Assembly: GCA_963794385.1 (NCBI GenBank) | Contig: CAWCDT010000015.1 | Span: 31,187 to 95,186 of the forward strand | From: Gaiellasilicea sp963794385 | Lineage (GTDB): Bacteria; Actinomycetota; Thermoleophilia; Gaiellales; Gaiellaceae | DNA: 64,000 nucleotides | Reading direction: 5' to 3' | Shown: in pieces, positions 46,757 to 54,946 of the stretch | How positions within the stretch are numbered: the stretch's first letter is position 1 | Layout: every line of letters starts with the position of its first letter | Made by a program: the position numbers and the translations under genes | Notes under the pieces: model-generated | What the model was told of the DNA's origin: nothing | Seen by the model: the letters and a program-made list of their open reading frames with translations, nothing else | Database searches by the model: none

Positions 46757-48046
46757 TTATCCGGCGCCCGGTTCGGTCCGGGCGCGGTTTAACCTGTGAG
46801 CTAGCGCCCGGTATTCGAGCGCGCCGATGTCCGGCGCGCGCCCGCGCCGGCGGCCCGTCGCGTCCGTCGCCGGGGCGAGGTCGCGGTTCGCCTCGTCGAT
46901 CACGGGCGACCCGGTGACGGGCCGTCCGCGCCAGTCGACGCCGGGCGAGCCGACGAAGTCGTACGGCGAGCAGCCCCGGCCGCGGACGACGACGTTCGCC
47001 AGGAACTGCCGCGCGGCCAGGCAGACCCGGCCGGGCGTCTCGAGCAATGCGATCACGTTGTTCGCCACGATCGGCCGTTTCCAGCGCGGCACGCCGCCGT
47101 ACCTCGAGCTCATCCGCAGCGAGCCCGCGTAGCCGTCCCGCCGCCGGTAGCCGGTCAGGATCGTGTTGTTGAGGATCTTCGCGTAGTGCGGCAGCCGCCT
47201 CGACCTGTTGCTGCCGAGCACGATCCCCATCCGCGCCCGGTACCCGGGCACGCGCGCGTCGGTGCCGACGAAGACGTTGTTCATCACCGTCGCGTGGTCG
47301 ACGTTGTTCGTCAGGTAGAGCTGCGCCCCGCCGCCGCGGTAGACGCCGAAGCGGTTGCCTGCGACGCGCAGCCGCCGCCCGGCGAAGAGCTGGACGAGAT
47401 CCTGGTGTCCGCACCGGTAGCGGCCCATTCCGCACGGCAGGGCGCGCTCGAAGCGGTTCCTGCGAATCGTGAGGCGGGTGCCGAAGCGGCCGTGGACGAA
47501 ATCGCAGCCGTAACAGTCGTGGAACCAGTTGTCCTCGATCACGACGTCGTGCGTCCAGCGGTACAGCGTCACGCAGTTGACGAAGTCGCGCACCCGGTCG
47601 CCGCAGTGCGTGAAGGTGCTCCGACGGATCGTCACCCGTCGCGCATCCGCGATCAGAACGGAGGCGGAGAACCGCGTTCGCCGTGCGCTCACGAAGAGGT
47701 CGTGCAGGACGATGTCTCGGGAGTCCCACATCTGGACGAGCGCGTTGTGCGTGATCGGGCCGATCCGGACCCGGCCGAACGAGACGCGCTGCGTCCCTTC
47801 GAAGATCAGGCTCTGGACGCGCGCGCCCCGCGTCCCGACGATCCGCAGCAGCCGCCGCGAGCGCGGCTTGACGACGAGCTTTCGGTACAGGTGCGCGTGG
47901 AGGACGATCTTCCCGCCCGAACGGCTCAGGGCACGCTCGGCCGTCGCGAACTGCCCGTCGCTGCGGACATGGATGGTGCGCGCCTCCGCGGCAGAAGCGA
48001 AGGCGAGCGCCAGGACCACGAGAGCTCCAAGGGCCGCAGCGCGCAC
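46757..48046 (-). CDS. Secreted right-handed parallel beta-helix protein
   Basis: 429 residues in one intact frame. Residues 1-22 are a signal peptide (MRAAALGALVVLALAFASAA, cut before RTIHV). The body has parallel beta-helix rungs, for example VTIRRSTFTHCGDRVRDFVN, VVIEDNWFHDCYGCDFVHGR and LTIRRNRFERALPCGMGRYR; the paired Cys residues suggest disulfides. It ends with APDIGALEYRALAHRLNRAR, the closing motif of choice-of-anchor-Q-type proteins. The fold is that of pectate lyase-like enzymes and surface proteins, but a catalytic set is not evident. It lies upstream of the giant gene on the same strand with an 85-nt gap and probably belongs to the same surface programme. Confidence 0.85.
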   Translation of the reverse strand: MRAAALGALVVLALAFASAAEARTIHVRSDGQFATAERALSRSGGKIVLHAHLYRKLVVKPRSRRLLRIVGTRGARVQSLIFEGTQRVSFGRVRIGPITHNALVQMWDSRDIVLHDLFVSARRTRFSASVLIADARRVTIRRSTFTHCGDRVRDFVNCVTLYRWTHDVVIEDNWFHDCYGCDFVHGRFGTRLTIRRNRFERALPCGMGRYRCGHQDLVQLFAGRRLRVAGNRFGVYRGGGAQLYLTNNVDHATVMNNVFVGTDARVPGYRARMGIVLGSNRSRRLPHYAKILNNTILTGYRRRDGYAGSLRMSSRYGGVPRWKRPIVANNVIALLETPGRVCLAARQFLANVVVRGRGCSPYDFVGSPGVDWRGRPVTGSPVIDEANRDLAPATDATGRRRGRAPDIGALEYRALAHRLNRARTEPGAG

Positions 48047-48114
48047 GGGCCGATCCTAAACCGGACGAAAGAGCCACTAGCGCCGCTTACATCACTTCGC
48101 CAGACTGACGTAAC

Positions 48115-48354
48115 ATGACGAGCGTGAAACGGCTGCAGATCATGATCGACCAGGAGCTCGACGACGCGCTCGCGCTTCGGGCGCGCGAGGAAGGCGTCTC
48201 GAAAGCCGCGCTCATCCGGCGGTACGTCCGGGAGAACGTAAGACCATTGCCTCCGCTCGAGGAGGACCCGCTCTGGCAGATCGTGGGGATGTTCAAAGGG
48301 CGTCCGGATGACTCGGCGCGAATCGACGAAGTGGTCTACGACCGCGAGCGCTGA
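48115..48354 (+). CDS. VapB-type ribbon-helix-helix antitoxin
   Basis: 79 residues. The N-terminus RLQIMIDQELDDALALRARE then EEGVSKAALIRRYVRENV is a CopG/Arc-like ribbon-helix-helix DNA-binding domain. The C-terminal tail (LWQIVGMFKGRPDDSARIDE) would wrap the toxin. The stop abuts the GTG of the PIN toxin gene, as in vapBC operons. The product would neutralise the toxin and repress the operon. Confidence 0.85.
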   Translation: MTSVKRLQIMIDQELDDALALRAREEGVSKAALIRRYVRENVRPLPPLEEDPLWQIVGMFKGRPDDSARIDEVVYDRER

Positions 48355-48753
48355 GTGGTCTTCGTCGACACGTCGTTTTGGGTGGCGTCGAGCATGCGGG
48401 CCGACGCGCACCATGACGATGCGGTCGAGCTGCTCAGGAGCCACAGGGAGGAACGCCTCGTCACGTCGAACCACGTTCTCGGCGAGACCTGGACGTTCGC
48501 ACGCCGCCGCGAGGGACACCGTGGCGCGGTTGCGCTGCTCGATCGCATTCTCGAAACGGCGAGGCTGAAGACCGTGTGGGTCGAGGCTCACCTCGAACAG
48601 GAAGCCTGGACGTGGCTACGTCGTCGTGACGAGCGTGAGTACTCGTTCGTCGACGCGACGAGCTTCGCGCTGATGCGCTCGCTGCGGATCGGTGATGCGC
48701 TTGCATTCGACGGCGACTTCACCGCTGCGGGCTTCGTCGAACTGCGCTCGTAG
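48355..48753 (+). CDS. VapC-type PIN-domain ribonuclease toxin
   Basis: 132 residues with the PIN fold: VFVDTSFWV gives the first catalytic Asp (residue 4), SNHVLGETW the conserved Glu, and DREYSFVDATSFA-like EYSFVDATSFALM the C-terminal Asp cluster, with ALAFDGDFTAAGF at the end. Intact in one frame. VapC toxins cut tRNA or rRNA. Start GTG directly after the antitoxin stop, so translation is coupled. Confidence 0.88.
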   Translation: MVFVDTSFWVASSMRADAHHDDAVELLRSHREERLVTSNHVLGETWTFARRREGHRGAVALLDRILETARLKTVWVEAHLEQEAWTWLRRRDEREYSFVDATSFALMRSLRIGDALAFDGDFTAAGFVELRS

Positions 48754-48757
48754 CGAG

Positions 48758-49231
48758 CTACTCCTCGGCGCAGATCTCGGCGACCTCGGCCTCCGCGATC
48801 CTGATCAGGTCCTGCGTCGCGATGCGGATCGAGTCGTCATGGGAGCCCGCCTCGAGCACGACGGAGTCCTGGCCGGCGACGTGCGTGTCGACGATCACGC
48901 GGTCGCGGTGCGCGCCGCCGATCGGCGGGACGGCGCCGTACTCGAACTCGGCGTACTCGCTGCGCAGCGACTCCTCCGGCGCGAGGTGGATGCTCTTCCG
49001 CCGCTCGTCCAGGACCTCGGCGAGCTTGGCGGTCGACATCCGCTCCGACGCGGGAAGCACGGCGCGGACGTTTCCCTGCGGCGTCTCGACGACGAGCGTC
49101 TTCGCGACCCCGTCGAGCGGCAGCCCGAGCGCGCGCGCCTCGTCGGCGGCCGTCTCGGTGTGCGAGTGGGGGATGACCTCGTAGTCGACGCCGGCGGCGT
49201 CGAGCGCCTCGGTCAGGGCGGGTGCGGCCAC
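48758..49231 (-). CDS. YbaK/aminoacyl-tRNA deacylase family protein
   Basis: 157 residues; the GTG at 49231 is chosen because GAGGAGG stands 7 nt upstream. The domain is that of YbaK/ProX editing factors: VIPHSHTETAADEARALGLP, VAKTLVVETPQGNVRAVLPA with the conserved K that contacts the tRNA end, and VPPIGGAHRDRVIVDTHV with the GxxxP-like loop. Such free-standing proteins hydrolyse mischarged aminoacyl-tRNA. The exact target (Cys, Ala or other) cannot be told. Convergent with vapC. Confidence 0.85.
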   Translation of the reverse strand: MAAPALTEALDAAGVDYEVIPHSHTETAADEARALGLPLDGVAKTLVVETPQGNVRAVLPASERMSTAKLAEVLDERRKSIHLAPEESLRSEYAEFEYGAVPPIGGAHRDRVIVDTHVAGQDSVVLEAGSHDDSIRIATQDLIRIAEAEVAEICAEE

Positions 49232-49293
49232 AGCTGAACCTCCTCGTTCGCTCGTGCCTATCATCGCAAGCGGCGCTGTAACTGGTCGACCTC

Positions 49294-49798
49294 TCAGAGC
49301 CGGGCGTGCAGCTCCGACCAGCCGGGCGGCTCGCCCGCCGGGTGCCCGCCGTTGCGCGCGACCGCGGTCGAGAGCAGCTCCGGCACCGGCGTGATCCCGA
49401 CGCGCGGCAGGTCGAGCCGGTCGGCGTCCCAGCACACGCCGACGGTCGGATCGCTCGACACCTTCCCGTCCGCGTGCTCGAAGCAGGCGTGGTGGAGGAG
49501 GTCGAGCTGCCCGTCGGTGACGCCGAGCAGCCCCTCCTCGTGCAGCGCGACCGCGAACGCCGCCGCGCGCGGCCCGTGCTCGGGGTCGCGCGCGTCGTTC
49601 AGCCGCATCGTGTCGTGCAGGAGCGCGAAGAGGAAGACGACGTGCGTGTCGACGGCCGGCACCGCCGCCGACGAGCCAGAGCCCGTTCGCGCCGACCGTG
49701 CGCCAGTGCCGCTCGCCGTGGATCTGCGAGCCGATGCCGGTGCTCCGCTCGCGCACCGCTGCGAGCAGCGGGTCGAGCGCGAGCGGAGCAACGGTCAC
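49294..49798 (-). CDS. HD-superfamily hydrolase-like protein (one frameshift)
   Basis: About 167 residues as a composite. The N-terminal part reads STGIGSQIHGERHWRTVGAN; the C-terminal part continues in another frame with THVVFLFALLHDTMRLNDAR, HHACFEHADGK and VCWDADRLDLPRVG. The His-x-x-His-Trp, His-Asp and later His/Asp residues fit the metal site of HD phosphohydrolases. The break lies near 49676 in a GC-rich run; one inserted base explains it. The gene lies between the deacylase and ARPP-1 genes on the same strand. Confidence 0.7.
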
Positions 49799-49809
49799 CG
49801 GCTCATTGT

Positions 49810-50736
49810 CTACCGCCGCCGGCTCGGCCGCGCCAGCCGCCCCGGGCGCGCGCCGCCGCCCGTGAAGGCGCAGAGCTGGAGCAGCTCACGATCGAGCTCC
49901 AGGCCCGAGCCGACGACGCCGACACCCGCGAGGCGTACGTCCTCGCCGAGCCCGGCCGAGGGCCGGCGCGCCCGCGTGGCCGTCTCGACCGCCTCGACGA
50001 AGCCCGTCAGCCGCTCCTGCGGAGCCGGCTTCGCGTCCAGCCGCTCGAGCCCGTCGAGCAGGTAGCCCGCGCGCAGCTTCGGGTAGAGGCTCGCGAACGC
50101 CGCCGGCCGAGAGACGTAGTCGAGGCAGAGGTCGTCGCCGAGCGCGAGCAGCGCGCCGCACTGGCCCGCCTGGAGCGGGAACGCCCGCTCGAGCTCGCGC
50201 AGCTCGTCCTCCCGCGAGCGGAAGACGTCGGCCTGCGCGCCGGTCGGCGAGTCGACGTCGAGGCGCGCCGACTTGGCGCGCACCTCGTCCCAGACCTCGC
50301 TCTGGGCGATCCCGAGCGCGAGCGGGTCGGCGGCGAGCATGTTCGCCTTGCGCCGGCGCAGCTCCGGGTGCGCCGCGTGCGGCGCCGACGCGAAGCTCGC
50401 GGAGCGCCGGCTCCACCGACCCTCCTCGACGCACGAGACAGGGATCGGCGTCGTGCTCTTTGCCGGCACGAGCACAGTCACGTTCAGGATCCGGTTCTGC
50501 TTTGCGCCGATCAGCTCCTCGCCGTCGTAGAGGAGGACGTTCGCGTCGGTCGGGTTCGAGACGGCGAGCTGCGGCACAGAGCCGGACTCGCTCACCTCGT
50601 CGATCCGCAGGCCGAGCGCGAGCGCGTCCTCGAGCGTCGCGTAGTCGGCTACCGGCGAGCGGCGCGGGAAGAGCGGTGCGAGCACGACGCCGCGGTGCTC
50701 GACCGCGTCGCCGAGCTGGAGTGTGGTCTCGAGCAT
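49810..50736 (-). CDS. ARPP-1 family domain protein
   Basis: 308 residues in one frame. The family hallmark is at the N-terminus: LGDAVEHRGVVLAPLFPRRS, then ALALGLRIDEVSESGSVPQL, LLYDGEELIGAKQNRILNVT and VPAKSTTPIPVSCVEEGRW. The domain is named from its association with ADP-ribosylation and macro-domain genes in conflict systems, but here it lies in an ordinary neighbourhood. The C-terminal 60 residues are Arg-rich and may reflect a hidden indel. No catalytic residues are certain. Confidence 0.75.
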   Translation of the reverse strand: MLETTLQLGDAVEHRGVVLAPLFPRRSPVADYATLEDALALGLRIDEVSESGSVPQLAVSNPTDANVLLYDGEELIGAKQNRILNVTVLVPAKSTTPIPVSCVEEGRWSRRSASFASAPHAAHPELRRRKANMLAADPLALGIAQSEVWDEVRAKSARLDVDSPTGAQADVFRSREDELRELERAFPLQAGQCGALLALGDDLCLDYVSRPAAFASLYPKLRAGYLLDGLERLDAKPAPQERLTGFVEAVETATRARRPSAGLGEDVRLAGVGVVGSGLELDRELLQLCAFTGGGARPGRLARPSRRR

Positions 50737-50792
50737 GGGACTCCTTTCGTTTCCTGGGAGTCCCGCTCGAGCCCGCCCGTCTTACGGCGGAG

Positions 50793-50798
50793 TACGGT
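50793..50798 (+). promoter_or_regulatory. -10-like element 7 nt before the EamA gene start
   Basis: TACGGT, 7 nt, then GTG 50806; leaderless geometry. Confidence 0.35.
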
Positions 50799-50805
50799 GA
50801 CTTGC

Positions 50806-51724
50806 GTGAGCATCACCGAGGCAGCGACCGACGCTGAGGCCGCTCGCCTGGAGTCCACGCCTGACCAGCTGGCCCTCGGCGCGTTCGTCGGCGCCGTGCT
50901 GATCGGCGGCTCGAACTTCGTCGCGGTCAGGTACTCGAACCGCGAGCTCGACCCGCTCTGGGGCGCCGGCCTCCGGTTCGCGCTCGCGGCTGCCGTCTTC
51001 GGCGTGTTCTGCGTGGTCGTTGCGGCTGTCGCTCCCGCGCGGCCGCACGCTCGGCCTCGTGCTCGCCTACGGACTGCTCGCATTCGGCGCCGCGTACGGG
51101 TGCATGTACTGGGCGATGCAAGAGATACCGGCCGGGATCGCCGCGGTCGTGATGGCGGTCGGGCCCGCTGCTCGTCCTCCTGCTCGCCGTCGCGCACCGG
51201 CTCGAGCGGTTCGGCGGACGGGCGCTCGCCGGGCTCGTTGATCGCGCTCGCCGGCTCGGCGCTGATCTTCGTCCAGCCCGACTCGGCCTCGTTCGGCTGG
51301 GCCTCCTTCGCCGTCCTCGGGCTCGCGGCACTCGCCGCCTCCGAGTCGGTCGTCGTCTCGAAGCTCATCGGCCTGCAACACCCGGTGGTGATGAACTTCG
51401 TCGGCATGACCGCGGGCGCGGCCGTTCTGCTCGTTGTCTCCGTCGTTGCCGGTGAGAACCTGGCGCTGCCCGCCGAGGGCAAGACGCAGGTCGCCGTCGT
51501 CTACCTCGTCGCCGCCACCGTCGGCCTCTTCGTGGCCGTGCTGCTCGTCGTGCAGCGCTGGACGGCGTCGTCGACCTCGTACATCTTCGTCTCGATGCCC
51601 GTGGTCGCGGTCGTGCTCGGCGCCCTGATCGCCGACGAGCGGATCACGCTGACGACCGTTGCTCGGCGGCGCGATCGTCGGCGCCGGCGTCTACGTCGGC
51701 GCGCTCGCACATCGCGCCCTGTAG
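50806..51724 (+). CDS. EamA-family (drug/metabolite) transporter, frameshifted
   Basis: About 300 residues with ten predicted membrane helices, divided over three frames. N-terminal part: LALGAFVGAVLIGGSNFVAV and WGAGLRFALAAAVFGVFCVV. Middle: TLGLVLAYGLLAFGAAYGCM and AMQEIPAGIAAVVMAVGP. End: LIALAGSALIFVQPDSASFG, VVAVVLGALIADERITLTTV and GAIVGAGVYVGALAHRAL. One-base insertions can be placed in the CCC at 51164-51166, the GGG at 51231-51233 and the TT at 51659-51660, plus one near 51015. The ten-helix, two-repeat pattern and the E-R-x-T end of the second repeat are EamA features. The substrate is unknown. Confidence 0.8.
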
Positions 51725-51746
51725 GGACATGGCTGTTGCAGGCACC

Positions 51747-51764
51747 TTGCATGCAGGCATGCAA
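51747..51764. promoter_or_regulatory. Perfect palindrome, probable VapB operator
   Basis: TTGCATGC-AG-GCATGCAA: two perfect 8-nt arms around a 2-nt centre, 9 nt before ATG 51774. It is AT-richer than its surroundings and fits the symmetric operators that ribbon-helix-helix antitoxins bind. Confidence 0.65.
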
Positions 51765-51773
51765 ACTGTGACG

Positions 51774-52013
51774 ATGCCGAAAGCGATTCAGATTCGAGAC
51801 GTGCCGGATGATGTGCACGCGGCCGCCCGGGCCCGAGCCGCCGCGGCGGGAATGTCGCTGTCGGACTACCTTCGTGAGGAGCTCGTGCGCCTAGTCGCTC
51901 GTCCGACCGTCGCAGAGGTGATTGCCCGCGCGCAGGCCCGCCATGGCGGCGCGTCACGTGAGGCAATCGTTCGGGTTATCCGCGAGGCGCGCGACGACCC
52001 GGATCGCCCGTGA
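51774..52013 (+). CDS. FitA/VapB-type ribbon-helix-helix antitoxin (orphan)
   Basis: 79 residues: KAIQIRDVPDDVHAAARARA, then AAAGMSLSDYLREELVRLVA, the classical ribbon-helix-helix of FitA-like antitoxins, and a helical C-terminal tail. The ATG after the palindrome is preferred over the earlier in-frame ATG at 51729, which would put the palindrome inside the gene. It is intact, but the toxin gene behind it is decayed. Confidence 0.8.
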   Translation: MPKAIQIRDVPDDVHAAARARAAAAGMSLSDYLREELVRLVARPTVAEVIARAQARHGGASREAIVRVIREARDDPDRP

Positions 52014-52258
52014 TCGGCGGGACGCAGACCTGCATGCTCCTCATCTCGTCGACGTCGAGGTGACGCACGCGCTGCGCCGGCTCGTCGCGTCCGGTCAGCT
52101 CAGCGCCGATCGTGCCTCGGACACTCGCGTGGATGCCGCCGACCTCTTGATCACGCGTAATCCGCACCTCGCTCGTCACGCGCGACGCGCACCTCGCGCG
52201 AGCACCCGGCCACGACGCCGAGATCGAGCCCTTCGCGCCGAGCGAGACGACCGGCTAG
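52013..52258 (+). pseudogene. Remnant of a VapC PIN toxin
   Basis: The remaining pieces are ADLHAPHLVDVEVTHALRRL with the Glu of the PIN site, VASGQLSADRASDT, a short VDAADLLITRNPHL and LVTRDAHLARAPGHDAEIEP ending at TAG 52258. The N-terminal strand with the first catalytic Asp (about 25 residues) and some 40 residues of the middle are gone, and the last two pieces are in different frames. Loss of this much sequence cannot come from one-base errors alone, so this one looks truly decayed. Confidence 0.65.
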
Positions 52259-52290
52259 AGTGAACGCCGCTCGTCACGTCGAGCGAGGGG

Positions 52291-53242
52291 ATGATGCTGA
52301 AGCGGGGGATCACCATCGTTACGTGCATGCTGGCGCTCTGTCTGCCTGCGAGCGCGACCGGCGCCATCTTCGGCGACAAGAACGTGACAGACGCGACGCT
52401 GAAGGTGAACGCGAAGCGGGACCGCCCTCGTCGAGTACTCGACCGCCGCCGGCCTCCGGCGGCACGTCCTCGTCTGGGGCGCGATCGACGGGATCCCCCG
52501 CCAGACCGACCCGCCGTCGACCCAGGCCAAGTTCCAGCTGGACTACTCCGGCGGCTGGAAGAGCCGGCAGAACCCGAACTACTGGCGCACGTTCCGGGAC
52601 GCGTGCCGCCCCTACGACGGCCCGGCGCTGCCGCTCCTCATCACCGCCTGCAAGGCGCCCGACGGGACGTACTGGGCGCTGCAGGCGTGGCAGCGCAACC
52701 TCCCGATGCGCGGCTTCGAGCCGTGGACCGACTGGCAACGCGGCGTCGAGCTGCACGTCTCGCACTGGAGCGGCGACCTGCCGGACCTCCAGCTCTACCG
52801 GCACTGGACCTACGGCCGCGCTCTTCAGGGGCTCTTCGGCCGCCTGATGTACCGCGGCCAGCCGGTCTACGGGACGAAGACGTCGTCCGCCGGCGTGCGG
52901 GACGAGTGGTCGCGCAACGTCTACATCGACACGCTCAACTCCGACTACGGCCCCGGCTGGAGGCACGACACCGCGATCGCGACTCACGCTCGCAACGGCG
53001 GATTCTGCTACTCGTTCGTCCGCCAGAAGCCCCCGCGCGGCTACCCGAGCGAGGCGCCGAACGGCAACGGCCTCGGCGAGCTGCACCGGGTCCTCGCGAT
53101 CGGCCCCGGCGTGACCCCGATCGTGCAGGCAACGATCCGGAGGCTCACCGAGTTCGACGCCGACGCGCAGCGCGACGCGACGCGCCGCTTCGACGAGATC
53201 CTCGGCGACGACAAGCACTGCGCGCCCGAACGCTCGAGCTGA
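52291..53242 (+). CDS. Conserved secreted protein of unknown function (one frameshift)
   Basis: About 316 residues. Residues 1-24 are a signal peptide (GITIVTCMLALCLPASATGA). The domain starts IFGDKNVTDATLKVNAK, continues AGLRRHVLVWGAIDGIPR, LDYSGGWKSRQNPNYWRTFR, DACRPYDGPALPLLITACKA and ELHVSHWSGDLPDLQLYRHW, with a C-terminal part NGLGELHRVLAIGPGVTPIV. It is rich in Trp and Tyr. I recall the same pattern in other actinobacterial secreted proteins but no function. The frame breaks in the CC at 52422-52423; one base less restores AKRDALVEY. Confidence 0.72.
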
Positions 53243-53259
53243 CGCGTCGCTGGCGGAGC

Positions 53260-53530
53260 TCAGTCGAGCCTGACGACACCGGCGGGGCCGCGCGTGACCC
53301 GCAACACCTCGTTCGGCTGGACGAGCCGCGTCAGCGTCTGCTTTCTGGACGCTGAGGACGGCGCGCGCGTTCCCGGTCCGGACCCGTTCGCGGGTCGTAA
53401 CGGCCGGCGAGCCGTTCCCCGCGCAGGACGACCTCGACACTTGTGCGCTCGCTCGGGAAGAAGCGCTTCGTCTCCGCGGCAAGCGGATCCTTCCGGCGGC
53501 CAGGTCGGCCTCGTGTGACGCGTTGCGTCC
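53260..53530 (-). CDS. Small hypothetical protein or C-terminal part of the glycosylase gene (frameshifted)
   Basis: Composite of about 90 residues: RGRPGRRKDPLAAETKRFF, then SVEVVLRGERLAGRYDPRTG and PDRER, ending in another frame with TRLVQPNEVLRVTRGPAGVV and a stop. The last strands look like a small beta-barrel. I do not recognise the family. It may be a separate gene downstream of the glycosylase or its tail; two or three indels prevent a decision. Confidence 0.4.
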
Positions 53531-53561
53531 GCTCGGCGTCGGAGGCCGACTGCGGACTCGG

Positions 53562-54361
53562 CTACGCCGACGATCGCTCGCGAGTTGCTCGTCGATCCGA
53601 CGCGCTTCCTCGCGCGGCGCGTACGGGCCGCTGAGCAGGAAGGTCGGCACCCCCTCGATCTGGCGGGCCCGGCCCGGGTGCGACGCTGCTTCCGAGCAGC
53701 CTCTGCGCAGGCTCGCGGAAGGCGAAGAGGACGAGGCCGGGCTTCCAGGCGCGGATTTTTTCCCGCAACGCGTCGACGCCGCTTGCGAGCTCGTCCTTCC
53801 GAAGGTCGGCGGAAGACTCCGTCGCCCGCTTGACGAGATCGGTGAGCCCGTGGCCGGCACGAGCGAAAGCCTCGTCTTCGGCTCCGGGACGAGCGCTCTC
53901 GAGCAGCCCGACTCGCTCCAGCCGTCGCCACAAGCGCTGTCCTAGTCGACCCTGGTAGTAGTGGCCCGCTGCGACCGACGTTGGCACGGGGTTGATCCCG
54001 ACGAGGAGCACGCCTCCCGGTGCAGGAGGGATGTCGGGCAGCGTCGGTTCGCCCGCATCTGTGAGGGCGGCGAGCCGCGATCGTGCTTCCGCGGCGGTCA
54101 GAGGATGAGCGATGCTCGCCAGCCGCGCCGCGTCGATCAGCTCCCAGTTGGTGAGCCCCGCCTCCTCGGCAGCGCGACCGAGCGAGACCTCTCCCGTCTG
54201 GTAGCCGACGAAGCGCATGCTCGAGCTCCCATTGCTTGATCGACGCCTCGAGCAGCCGCCGGATCGTCTGCGCCCGGTCGAGCGCTTCCTCGCGTGCGAC
54301 GCGGTCCAGCGCGCGCCGCGAGGTCCGGCTTCAGTCGAATGTTGATCTGCTCGGTCTTCAT
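53562..54361 (-). CDS. UPF0175-type antitoxin joined to Mug/TDG-type uracil-DNA glycosylase
   Basis: ATG 54361 overlaps the toxin stop as ATGA. The N-terminus KTEQINIRLKPDLAA and, after an indel, LDRAQTIRRLLEASIKQWEL form a ribbon-helix-helix. Then TGEVSLGRAAEEAGLTNWEL is the hallmark of UPF0175 antitoxins. Without a stop the frame continues through HPLTAAEARSRLAALTDAGE into LPDIPPAPGGVLLVGINP, AGHYYQGRLGQRLWRRLERV and PGLVLFAFREPAQRLLG, the Mug/TDG glycosylase pattern with G-I-N-P at the active site, and ends near FLLSGPYAPREEARRIDEQL. The stretch 54218 to about 53640 is a single open frame, so the fusion is directly visible, although a one-base error at the junction could still hide a stop. 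Confidence 0.6.
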
Positions 54362-54880
54362 CCGGTCACCTCGTCGATGAACGCCTCGATCTCGTACACG
54401 GCCTCTGCGCGCGCGTTGGTCACGACGGCGAGCTTTCGGAGAAGGCTGTGCGCGGCTTCCGCTCCAGCTCGCCGCGTCGGACGCCGAGGACGGGGAGGAA
54501 GAGCGTCGAGATCGGCACCACGCCGAGCGTCGCCGCCACTCTTGCCGCGCGACCGTCATCGACCAAGGCACGTCCGGTCTGACGGCCGAGCGCGAGCACC
54601 TCGCTCTCTCCGACACCGAGTCGCTGCTGCGTCGCGATCGCCCCGGCCAGCGCTTGCTCGGCGTCGGTGAGCTCGACGCGAGCGAGAAAGCCCGACTCGG
54701 CCGCGGCGCGGATGTGCGGGACATCGGGATAGTCGAGTCGTTCGGCGTCGTCGACAGCCTCGCGCCAGACGGATGGCGGGACGATGATTCCTCCGATGCA
54801 GCGCCGCTGCTTCAGGCAAATGCGTTTGCTTTGGCCAGGTAGATGAGTGTCGATGCATCTCCAGGAAGCTCCCCTCTTCC
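54358..54880 (-). CDS. PIN-domain toxin (DUF3368-like), frameshifted
   Basis: Composite of about 165 residues. DASTLIYLAKANAFACL gives the first catalytic Asp, IIVPPSVWREAV the Glu region, GVGESEVLALGRQTGRALVD and DDGRAARVAATLGV the remaining acidic residues, then GVVPISTLFLPVLG. After an indel the end reads LLRKLAVVTNARAEAVYEIE and AFIDEVTG, with the TGA overlapping the antitoxin ATG. The toxin gene precedes its antitoxin, the reverse of the usual order. The exact start is uncertain because an indel lies near 54820. Confidence 0.65.
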
Positions 54881-54934
54881 ATTTGCTATCAAACCGTAGC
54901 AGAAGCAAGTCTGAGCACCGAACTCGACGCTTCG

Positions 54935-54940
54935 TAAGAT
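54935..54940 (+). promoter_or_regulatory. -10 element of the sigma-factor operon
   Basis: TAAGAT lies exactly 6 nt before GTG 54947, with no ribosome binding site between; leaderless geometry. Confidence 0.45.
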
Positions 54941-54946
54941 CCAGAC

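Noticed and set aside
49810..50736. ARPP-1 gene as part of a defence system
   Set aside because: The family is linked to conflict systems elsewhere, but here the neighbours are a deacylase, an HD protein and a transporter, with no ADP-ribosylation gene nearby.
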